Shown here: positions 1-6,964 of the stretch, one piece after another
Numbering within the stretch: position 1 is the stretch's first letter
Layout: every line of letters starts with the position of its first letter
Source: an uncultured Holophagales bacterium
GTDB lineage: Bacteria > Acidobacteriota > Thermoanaerobaculia > UBA5066
Reading direction: 5' to 3'
Assembly: GCA_937927565.1 (NCBI GenBank)
Contig: CALBDV010000410.1
Span: 1 to 31,494, forward strand
DNA: 31,494 bases
Notes under the pieces: model-generated
The model's input: the letters and a program-made list of their open reading frames with translations, nothing else
The model's database searches: none
Told to the model about the DNA's origin: nothing
Position numbers and translations under genes: made by a program

Positions 1-3000
1 TCTCCTTGGCGAAGAGGACTCCCAGCCCTCCCCGCCCACCCCTGATCAGGTAGACGCCGCCGTCCCGGAATTCGCTGGGCAGCGTCTCGTGATCGGCCGG
101 GACCTCCTGCCAGCACGACACGAGGCGCGTCTCCCCCTCGAACCGGACGAGCGCCTCCAGGCCAAGAGACGACTCGCGTCGAAGCCGCGACGCGAGCACC
201 TCCGCCGACACGGCCTCGTCGGTGAGGAGCACCTGACCCGCGATGTGGGGATTCTCCAGCGCCGCCGTCTTGAGCAGACCGGAGAGCCCCGAGAGGATCG
301 GCGACTCCCCAGCGTCCGGGACGACGACCTGAACGAGCACCCTGCCCTGCGGCTTCCGCTGCAGGATGCCCCGGACTCGTTCGAAGAGCGCCACGGCGTA
401 GTCGGAGTAGCGCTGGGCGGCGGTCGTCTGCGGCAGCGATCCGAGAGACAGGCAGTCGGTGTGCGGGAGGCGGGCGCGAAGCTCTCCGACGTCGACCCCC
501 GGCAGGTCGCAGAGCACGACGTGATGCTCCAGGATCTCGACCCGGCCCCCGTCACCTGCCGAGGTGTCGGTCTCCCGCCAGGCGGGCACGGCCAGCAGCG
601 TGCCGGCCGTCTCGTCCCGAGGGGCCGCTCCTCTGACCTCGCCGCTCGCCTCGCGCGACGACAGCCCCCGCATCTGCACGCAGACGTTTCCGCGGGTGTC
701 GCACAGGTCGACGTCGACCTTGAGAACGCTCCCGAGCGCCCGGACTCCCGGCGCGGTACGAACCCACGCCGCCATCTCCGGCGGGCACGCCGACAGGATC
801 CGGAGCCTCTCCAGGGCGAAGGGGAGACGAGGCTGCTCTGAGCGCTCCGAGGCGCCGTCGATCAAACGCATCGCCGCCTGCACCGCGCCGTCCATCAGCA
901 CCGGATGGAGGACGTACTCTCCGGACGTCGCCTCCACGACCCGGGGCAGCCGGATCTCGGCCAGCAGCTCTTCGCTGCCCCGATGGATCGCACGGATTGC
1001 CCGAAACGACGGCCCGTAGACCAGACCCATCCGGTCGAACGCCGGGTAGACGCCGCCCGTATCCGCCGTCTCCGCCGTCATCGACCGTTTCAGCTGAGCG
1101 ACGTCGAGCGTGACCGGCGCCCGTTCTCCCCCCAGAACCGCACGACCCTGGCAGTGGAGCACCTCCTGCTCCCCGTCCTGGCTGTACACCTCGAACTCGA
1201 TCTGGTCCGCGTCGGTCGCGACGAGCGCGACCCGGACCGTCTTCCTCTCCGTCACGACGATGGGCTGTACCCAGATGGTGTCGCGCAGCTCCGCCGCAGC
1301 TGCGTCGGGCCGGTCGGGAAGGGCGCGCTCGATCGCCGCTCGAGCCATCTCCAGATAGGCCACGGCGGGCAGGACCTTCTGCGCGCCTCGGCCGCCCGCG
1401 CGCACCTGGTGGTCCGCCAGGAAGAACTCGTCCCCGCTGAACGTCGCGCCGTAGCTCTGCCGGCTCAGGTCCGAGGTGTTTTCGTGCAGCAGCGGATGCA
1501 GGGATGCCGGCCGCGGGCCCCCGTTCGCCGTCGAGTCCCCTTTCCTCCGGGAGCTCTGCTGGACCATTCCGGTCTCGATCCAGTAGCGCTCCCTCGCAAA
1601 GGGATACGTCGGCAGACTGACGGTCCTCCGGCTCGGCGCCTCCCCTCTCGCGTCTTCGTACATACGGCGCCAGTCGACGTCCGCGCCCGAGGTCCAGAGC
1701 GCGCCGAGCGACCCGAGGTCCCGCTCGGCGAGGGCCTGTCCGATCGCCTGCCGGCCCGCTCGCGTCTGCCACGCGCGCTGGGCACCCGGGTCCCTCGGCG
1801 ACCTCTCGCCCGAGTAGGTGTCGGAGACGTCGGGGTCGCCCGACAGCCACCGCCGCAGCTTCTCGAGCAGATCGGCACGATCCCGCACGCGGATCGCCAG
1901 CCTGTGCCGCATCGCGGACCGCCCCACCTGCCAGGTGTAGATCGCGTCGCCGAGCTCCGGGTCGGCCCCCTGCCGCTCCAGCCAGTCCATCACATGGCCC
2001 GCGTAGCTCCGGAGCCGCTCCTCGCTCGCGGCCGAAAGCACGAACAGCTCTTCACGATCCGACGTCCCGCTCCGACGATCCGACGGGTACTCTTCCACGA
2101 CGACGTGGGCGTTCGTGCCGCCGGAGCCGAAGCTGCTGATGGCGGCCACGCGCGGCTCGTCCGCAACCCAGTCGCGAAGGCGGTCCGCAATCGCGAAGGG
2201 CGTGCCGTCCAGACGGATCCGTGGATTGAGCTCGCTGAAGTTGACCGAGGCGGGGACCTGGCGATGTCGGAACGCCAGAATGACCTTCAGCAGGCCCGCA
2301 ACGCCGGCGGCAGGCTCGAGGTGGCCCAGGTTCGACTTGACCGATCCGATCAGACACGTCCTCGCCGCGCCGCCGTGCTCGGCGTACGCCGCCTGGATTC
2401 CCTGCACCTCGATCGGATCGCCCAGGGAGGTACCGGTCCCGTGGGCCTCCAGGTAGCTGATGTCGCTCGCGGCGATCCCGGCATCCCTCCAGGCCGCCAG
2501 TAGCAGCTCCTTCTGCTTCTGCGGGTTCGGAACCGTGAGACCGCCCGCCAGACCGCCGTGATTGACCGCGCTGCCCCGGATCACCGCACGAATCTGGTTC
2601 CGGTCGGCGATCGCGGCGGAGAGCGGCTTGAGCAACAGCACCGCCGCCCCTTCGGACCTCACGTAGCCGTCGGCGCGGGCGTCGAAGACCTTGCAGAGTC
2701 CGTCGTGCGCGAGCATTCCCGCCTTGTGGTAGCCGATCGACAGGTCGGGATGGCAGATGAGATTGACTCCGCCGACGAGCGCCGCTGCCGACTCGCCGGA
2801 CCGCAGCGACTGAACGGCCGAGTGCAGCGCGACGAGCGACGAGGAGCACGCGGTGTCGACGACGAGGCTCGGGCCGGACAGGTCGAAGAAGTACGAGACC
2901 CGGTTGGCCAGGATCGCCAGGGAGCTTCCGACCCCGTGATGGGCCTCCGGATCGAGACCCGCCTCCTGCATCAGGCGGCTGTAGTCGCAGTTGCTCGCGC

Positions 3001-5713
3001 CGAAGAAAACTCCTGTCCTCGATCCCTTCAGGTCCGAGGCCACGAGGCCCGCATCCTCGAGGCAGGCCCACGCGAGCTCCAGCAGGATCCGCTGCTGGGG
3101 GTCGGTCACCTGCGCTTCCGCGGGAGAGATCCGGAAGAACGACGCGTCGAACGCCTCGAAGCGATCGACGAACCCGCCTCGCTCGATGCCCGGGAACTCG
3201 GCTGCGCCGGGCCAGCTCGTCCTCTCCGCCGGGAACGGGCCGATCACACACTCGCCCGCGGCGAGGACACGCCAGAGCTCCTCGGGCGTTTCGACGCCGC
3301 CCGGGAGCTTGCAGGACATCCCGACGACCGCGATGTCCGTCGGGGCGCGCCGAGCCACGGCTCCTCGCGACACGGGCGCGGGACCGTCGTCGTCCTGACG
3401 GCTGCTCGGACCGGCCGCGGGCGGGAGAGCGACGTCCGGCCGCTCCGGGCCCGCGGAGAGCCGGACCGCGAGATGGTCGACGACCTTCTGGATGCTGCCG
3501 TGCTCGAAGAAGAACCCGGACTGCAGAGAGAGGCGGAATCGCCGCTCGCACAGCCGCTGCAGCTTCAGCAGGTCGGCCGAATCCAGCCCCATCTCCATGA
3601 CGGGCCGATCACCGTCCACCTCGTGCGGGTCCATGCCGAGCAGCACAGCTGCCTCGCGCCGCACGAACTCGGCGATCTGAGACGCGTCGCACCGCGCCGC
3701 CGCGGTCTCGACCGGGGCCGCAGCGCCGTCTTCCTCGAGCCTCTCCCGGCGCCGGGGCCGGTTCAGGATGTCGTAGGACACCAGGACGCCGTTCGCGAGA
3801 TTGGCACGATCCTGCGGCCGGTAGCCCGGGACCACCCTCACGACGCGCGCCCCGTGGGACTGATGGAATGCCAGGACCGGATCCTGGCCGCTGCCACGCT
3901 GCTGGACGTAGTCCTCGAAGCGCATGGGGCCCGCGGCGTCGAAGCTCTTGCACAGCGTCACCGCCGCGACCTCCTCGACGCCCGTCATGAGACCGCAGCG
4001 CTGCAGCATGAACTCCAGCAGCTGATCGCCGTAGCTGGCGTTCTGGGCGTGCGGATCGACGTTGACGGCGATCAGCTGAACGATCGAGCCCGATTCGTCG
4101 TGCAGCTCGTGGACGTCGGCGGCCGTCCGCGCCATCAGCGCCTCCACGGAGGCGATGCGCTGGCTGTAGATCACGCCGAGGATGAGGCCTTCCTTCTCGA
4201 GGACGAACTGCCCCCGCTCGTACCGCTGAAGCCGTGCGCGAAGCTGCCTCCGCGTCGCGCGGGTATGCTGCCAGCAGAGCTTCTCCAGGGTGTAGAGGCG
4301 GTCCAGGTCACTCTCCCGCGCGTTTCGGACCACGTACTCGCGCCTCGCGAGCTCGTGCAGGCTGATCCGGCAAGGCCGTGACGAGCGCTCGTATCGTCTC
4401 GGGACGTCGTCACCGAACAGGCCCACGCTCGCCGCGAGCGTGAGGAACGCCTCGGCGCCGATCGCACAGTCGCCCGCGAGTCGATCGACCCAGTCGCCGC
4501 GCGACCCCTCGTCGGAACCGTCGCCGCCCGACGTCGGTTCGGAGTGCCTCGACAGCAGAAGCAGCTTCGAGCGGCCGATCGTCCGCGCCAGGTCCCGGAG
4601 GTACTCTTGCCAGCAGCCCCACACCGTCGCCGCATCCACGTCGCGGCCCCTGCCGTCCACGTAGCGCGCCGTGCGATCCGCTGCCGGCACCCACGGCGCG
4701 GCGCTCAGCCTCCGGTCCCGGTCGACGTCCACCAGGGCTTCGACGAAACAGCGAACGTGGAGGGCATCCTCGCCCGGGCCCTCCGGGAGACGCCCGGGAC
4801 CGCGACCGTCGATCAGACGGATCGTCCGGGACGGGCGCCCCCCCGATGCCGTCCGGCCGCAGACGCGCGCGAACGCCTCCTCGAGCCATCGAGCACCTTC
4901 ACGCCCGCTCTCTACGACGACGGCCCGGGGCCCGGTCTCGCGTGGCCCACGATCCAGGAGCGCAGCGATCTCCTCCTCGAGATCGCGGGCGGCCTTCTCC
5001 ATGCTCGCCGTCCGGCTTCGAGGCGACCCGGAGACACCGCCCTCGCGGATCTCCCGGATCGCGCGAGCGTAGTCCCCGAACAGCAGCTCCGGCATCGCCT
5101 GCAGCGCCCGTCGGTGCGACGTCGCCGCCCGAAACGCCTCCTCCTGCAGCAGCGCTCGTCCCGAAGCGGACAGCTCGGCACCGTCGGCCGTCAGCCACCC
5201 CATTCGGAGGAACAGATCTCCGATCACTCTCGCCAGGGGGGGGGCGAGGCCGGCCAGCCGTCTGGAAGTCGCTTCCCCGTCTCTCCCCTGCAACGCCACG
5301 ATCAGGGGCACGAGGCTGCTTCCCAGGCGGAAGCCGTCAGCCCGACCCGTCTCCGACCGCCGCAGGCACTGCTCGAACTCCTCCTGCAGAAACCGCGTGT
5401 ACGGCTCCCGCACGATCAGCTCGCCGGGCTCGACGGCGTACAACGCCATCCGGCCCGGACCGAGCACGGGCGCCACCTCGCCCGTCCGCCGGATGCCACC
5501 CGCGCCGTCGCCCTCGATCCAGCCCCCGCGCTCCAGCACCTCGAGCGCGATTCCGAAGCCGCCTTCATTCGCCCCGAGCTCAAGGGTCAACGGCGCACGA
5601 TCGCGGAACTCCCGTAGATCGAGACAATCGAAGAGCCCCCGCTGCCGACAGGCCTCGACAACCGGGGTCACCAGATAGCCCTGACAGTATTCGACAGTCG
5701 AGACGGACATCAT
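1..5713 (-). CDS. Chain-initiating trans-AT PKS, 3'-partial: pseudoMT/AR-GNAT-ACP-KS-DH-KR...
   Basis: The frame is open to the left edge (1904 codons). Start ATG at 5713 (or the adjacent ATG at 5710, better spaced from AGGTAG); an in-frame TAG at 5722-5720 excludes an earlier start. Residues 1-450 resemble the degenerate methyltransferase/adaptor region of CurA, AprA and GphF starter modules. Residues 455-650 are a GNAT domain with Trp481, His617/His620 and an end like VPGYRPQDRANLANGVLV. The ACP has Ser712 (GLDSADL). The KS spans about 790-1208 (Cys956, His1091, His1131) with no AT after it. DH is about 1402-1690 with His1435 and Asp1608 (HPVLMDGAVQ), but five extra residues sit in its HxxxGxxxxP motif. 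A KR begins near 1700; its nucleotide loop reads RGGRGGLG at the edge. Known relatives load malonyl and decarboxylate it to an acetyl starter. Encoded after the terminating NRPS, so gene order is not colinear with assembly. Confidence 0.9.
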   Translation of the reverse strand, partial: MMSVSTVEYCQGYLVTPVVEACRQRGLFDCLDLREFRDRAPLTLELGANEGGFGIALEVLERGGWIEGDGAGGIRRTGEVAPVLGPGRMALYAVEPGELIVREPYTRFLQEEFEQCLRRSETGRADGFRLGSSLVPLIVALQGRDGEATSRRLAGLAPPLARVIGDLFLRMGWLTADGAELSASGRALLQEEAFRAATSHRRALQAMPELLFGDYARAIREIREGGVSGSPRSRTASMEKAARDLEEEIAALLDRGPRETGPRAVVVESGREGARWLEEAFARVCGRTASGGRPSRTIRLIDGRGPGRLPEGPGEDALHVRCFVEALVDVDRDRRLSAAPWVPAADRTARYVDGRGRDVDAATVWGCWQEYLRDLARTIGRSKLLLLSRHSEPTSGGDGSDEGSRGDWVDRLAGDCAIGAEAFLTLAASVGLFGDDVPRRYERSSRPCRISLHELARREYVVRNARESDLDRLYTLEKLCWQHTRATRRQLRARLQRYERGQFVLEKEGLILGVIYSQRIASVEALMARTAADVHELHDESGSIVQLIAVNVDPHAQNASYGDQLLEFMLQRCGLMTGVEEVAAVTLCKSFDAAGPMRFEDYVQQRGSGQDPVLAFHQSHGARVVRVVPGYRPQDRANLANGVLVSYDILNRPRRRERLEEDGAAAPVETAAARCDASQIAEFVRREAAVLLGMDPHEVDGDRPVMEMGLDSADLLKLQRLCERRFRLSLQSGFFFEHGSIQKVVDHLAVRLSAGPERPDVALPPAAGPSSRQDDDGPAPVSRGAVARRAPTDIAVVGMSCKLPGGVETPEELWRVLAAGECVIGPFPAERTSWPGAAEFPGIERGGFVDRFEAFDASFFRISPAEAQVTDPQQRILLELAWACLEDAGLVASDLKGSRTGVFFGASNCDYSRLMQEAGLDPEAHHGVGSSLAILANRVSYFFDLSGPSLVVDTACSSSLVALHSAVQSLRSGESAAALVGGVNLICHPDLSIGYHKAGMLAHDGLCKVFDARADGYVRSEGAAVLLLKPLSAAIADRNQIRAVIRGSAVNHGGLAGGLTVPNPQKQKELLLAAWRDAGIAASDISYLEAHGTGTSLGDPIEVQGIQAAYAEHGGAARTCLIGSVKSNLGHLEPAAGVAGLLKVILAFRHRQVPASVNFSELNPRIRLDGTPFAIADRLRDWVADEPRVAAISSFGSGGTNAHVVVEEYPSDRRSGTSDREELFVLSAASEERLRSYAGHVMDWLERQGADPELGDAIYTWQVGRSAMRHRLAIRVRDRADLLEKLRRWLSGDPDVSDTYSGERSPRDPGAQRAWQTRAGRQAIGQALAERDLGSLGALWTSGADVDWRRMYEDARGEAPSRRTVSLPTYPFARERYWIETGMVQQSSRRKGDSTANGGPRPASLHPLLHENTSDLSRQSYGATFSGDEFFLADHQVRAGGRGAQKVLPAVAYLEMARAAIERALPDRPDAAAAELRDTIWVQPIVVTERKTVRVALVATDADQIEFEVYSQDGEQEVLHCQGRAVLGGERAPVTLDVAQLKRSMTAETADTGGVYPAFDRMGLVYGPSFRAIRAIHRGSEELLAEIRLPRVVEATSGEYVLHPVLMDGAVQAAMRLIDGASERSEQPRLPFALERLRILSACPPEMAAWVRTAPGVRALGSVLKVDVDLCDTRGNVCVQMRGLSSREASGEVRGAAPRDETAGTLLAVPAWRETDTSAGDGGRVEILEHHVVLCDLPGVDVGELRARLPHTDCLSLGSLPQTTAAQRYSDYAVALFERVRGILQRKPQGRVLVQVVVPDAGESPILSGLSGLLKTAALENPHIAGQVLLTDEAVSAEVLASRLRRESSLGLEALVRFEGETRLVSCWQEVPADHETLPSEFRDGGVYLIRGGRGGLGVLFAKE
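3764..4351 (-). other. GNAT-type loading domain of the initiating PKS
   Basis: Residues 455-650 begin YVVRNARESDLDRLYTLE, contain CWQHT (Trp481) and AFHQSHGAR (His617, His620), and end VPGYRPQDRANLANGVLVSY. This matches the GNAT-like decarboxylase/acyl-loading domain of CurA-type starter modules. Upstream pseudo-methyltransferase and downstream ACP give the usual AR-GNAT-ACP order. Confidence 0.85.
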
Positions 5714-5936
5714 TTCTACCTATGCAGCAAGAAGGATCGCGGCCGCTCTCCGTGTGGCTCCTGGACAGAGCCCCCGCCGGTCACTCCGTGACGAGATCGA
5801 ACTGGTCGTTCCGGTACCGTGAGAACTGCTGGGGCCGCTCCGGGACGAAGCTGAATGTGGAGATCGGTCCGATCCACCCGAGGCGGGGACACGGGACTTC
5901 GGGCTCCGTACGCGGGGTTCGCTCGACCGGGCCTTC

Positions 5937-5959
5937 TCCGTTCCCGAAGAGGGAACGGA
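5937..5959. repeat. 9-bp inverted repeat with 5-nt loop
   Basis: TCCGTTCCC and GGGAACGGA flank the loop GAAGA. It is a stable hairpin in the leader region of the left-edge PKS gene, without an adjacent T-run on the minus strand. Confidence 0.6.
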
Positions 5960-5978
5960 CCCGGTGATCCCCCACGTC

Positions 5979-5995
5979 CCCTCTCCAGGAGAGGG
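5979..5995. repeat. 8-bp near-palindrome
   Basis: CCCTCTCC and GGAGAGGG are separated by one base. Such CCTCTCC...GGAGAGG pairs recur in intergenic DNA of some GC-rich bacteria, so this may be a dispersed element; no second copy was noticed in the window. Confidence 0.55.
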
Positions 5996-6001
5996 CCTCG
6001 T

Positions 6002-6026
6002 GCCGCCGCGCATGGCCCGCGGCGGC
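6002..6026. repeat. 9-bp inverted repeat with 7-nt loop
   Basis: GCCGCCGCG and CGCGGCGGC flank the loop CATGGCC. All nine pairs are G-C, so this is a very stable hairpin in RNA from either strand. No T-run follows on the minus strand. Confidence 0.65.
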
Positions 6027-6076
6027 TCCGGGATCCGCCCTCGTGGGCTCCTCGGCCTCGTTCGTCCCGATGCCTC

Positions 6077-6090
6077 TGGCGCGCGCGCCA
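6077..6090. repeat. 14-bp perfect palindrome in the intergenic region
   Basis: TGGCGCGCGCGCCA is its own reverse complement. It could be an operator half-site pair or simply GC-rich sequence. Confidence 0.55.
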
Positions 6091-6201
6091 CCCGCAATGG
6101 CCTTCCCGCGGTCGTTCTCCCTCGTCGTCGCCACCGCCGCCCTCCGGCTTGTCCCGTTCTCCCTCGTGTGGCCTCTCGCCCCCCGGTGAGGAAGCCGTCC
6201 T

Positions 6202-6912
6202 CTACTCGCGAATGCCCTCGAGTTGCACGTCCTTGTACTTCTCCCAGTGCTTCGGCAGGTCCTCGATCAGCTTGAAGATGATCCGCGGCGCCACGCGATT
6301 GAACATCGGGTACGGGATCCCCTGATCGAGATGAAACGTGTAGTCGACGTCCACGTGACCGTCCTGGCGCGGCGTGAACAGCCAGACGTTGTGCATGTCC
6401 GGCACCCTGTAGTACGAGTCGTTCCGCGGAATGAGGTCCGGCACCGCCTTGTAGTCGACGGTCACCACCTTCGTCACCGGGTCCTGCCACGCCTTCATGG
6501 CCACGAGGAACTCGCGCGGCCTGAACGGCGGCGGATACTTCACCGTGATGAGGTCCGTGACCGTCAGGTTCTGACGGTCATACGGCACGATGTTCTTCTG
6601 TCCCATGCACCCTTCCATCCACGCCGAACAGTCCTCTTGCTGCGTCTCACCGGCCAGCGACGCCACGGCGGTCATCAGCCGTCCCCTGACGCGGGTCACC
6701 GCCCTGATGTCCCTCAGCGTCGAGCCCGGCGTCTTGCGCACGAAGATCTTGATTCCGCGCTCGTCGATCACCTGAACCCATTCGCTCGACCCCGAGTACT
6801 TCCAGGCGACGTGCGCCGTTCCCAGGACGACGCTACCGACGACCAGAATCCACGACAGCCAGCGCAGGATTCGTCTCGGACGGCTCTTCTTCTCGATGGC
6901 GGGGCTATTCAT
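6202..6912 (-). CDS. Membrane-anchored START-domain (lipid-binding) protein
   Basis: 236 residues; ATG at 6912 behind a purine-rich ribosome site, stop TAG. It starts 52 nt after the NRPS stop, so it is probably co-transcribed. A basic N-terminus (KKSRPRR, residues 8-14) precedes one hydrophobic segment (about 15-37), fitting an N-in membrane anchor or uncleaved signal with the rest outside the cytoplasmic membrane. Residues 45-236 look like a StAR-related lipid transfer (START) domain: it opens with the family-like WVQVIDERGIKIFVRK, then RPREFLVAM, DYTFHLDQGIPYPMF and the long C-terminal helix. START folds bind hydrophobic ligands in a deep cavity. A role in holding, exporting or protecting against the cluster's lipophilic product is inferred from position only; it could also be a general lipid protein. 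No catalytic residues are recognised. Confidence 0.85.
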   Translation of the reverse strand: MNSPAIEKKSRPRRILRWLSWILVVGSVVLGTAHVAWKYSGSSEWVQVIDERGIKIFVRKTPGSTLRDIRAVTRVRGRLMTAVASLAGETQQEDCSAWMEGCMGQKNIVPYDRQNLTVTDLITVKYPPPFRPREFLVAMKAWQDPVTKVVTVDYKAVPDLIPRNDSYYRVPDMHNVWLFTPRQDGHVDVDYTFHLDQGIPYPMFNRVAPRIIFKLIEDLPKHWEKYKDVQLEGIRE

Positions 6913-6917
6913 CGGGT

Positions 6918-6927
6918 CTCTCCCTCC
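6918..6927 (-). promoter_or_regulatory. Purine-rich ribosome binding site of the START-domain gene
   Basis: The minus strand reads GGAGGGAGAG shortly before the ATG at 6912, inside the 52-nt gap after the NRPS stop. No promoter-like signal was seen in that short gap, so read-through transcription from the NRPS gene is likely. Confidence 0.65.
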
Positions 6928-6964
6928 GCGTCACTCGTTCACTCGGCAAACCGGCACGGACGCG

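Larger units (their letters stand above)
5714..6201. other. 488-base intergenic region rich in inverted repeats
   Basis: No convincing gene. It holds four strong inverted repeats between 5937 and 6090 (listed separately) and a weaker 5-bp hairpin at 5780-5792. None is followed by a T-run on the minus strand, so canonical terminators are not evident. A minus-strand frame from a GTG at 6134 to a TGA at 5781 (117 codons) has a GGAGG upstream, but its composition looks non-coding except near its 3' end. The region could hold the promoter of the left-edge PKS; no clear -35/-10 pair was recognised. Confidence 0.6.

Noticed and set aside
5937..6026. Rho-independent terminators after the START gene
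   Set aside because: The hairpins are strong, but no run of T follows on the minus strand.
5781..6134. A 117-codon minus-strand gene starting at a GTG with GGAGG upstream
   Set aside because: Its body contains three of the four inverted repeats and has an odd composition (Arg/Gly/Glu/Pro). Only its end looks coding, so it is reported as a possible remnant rather than a gene.
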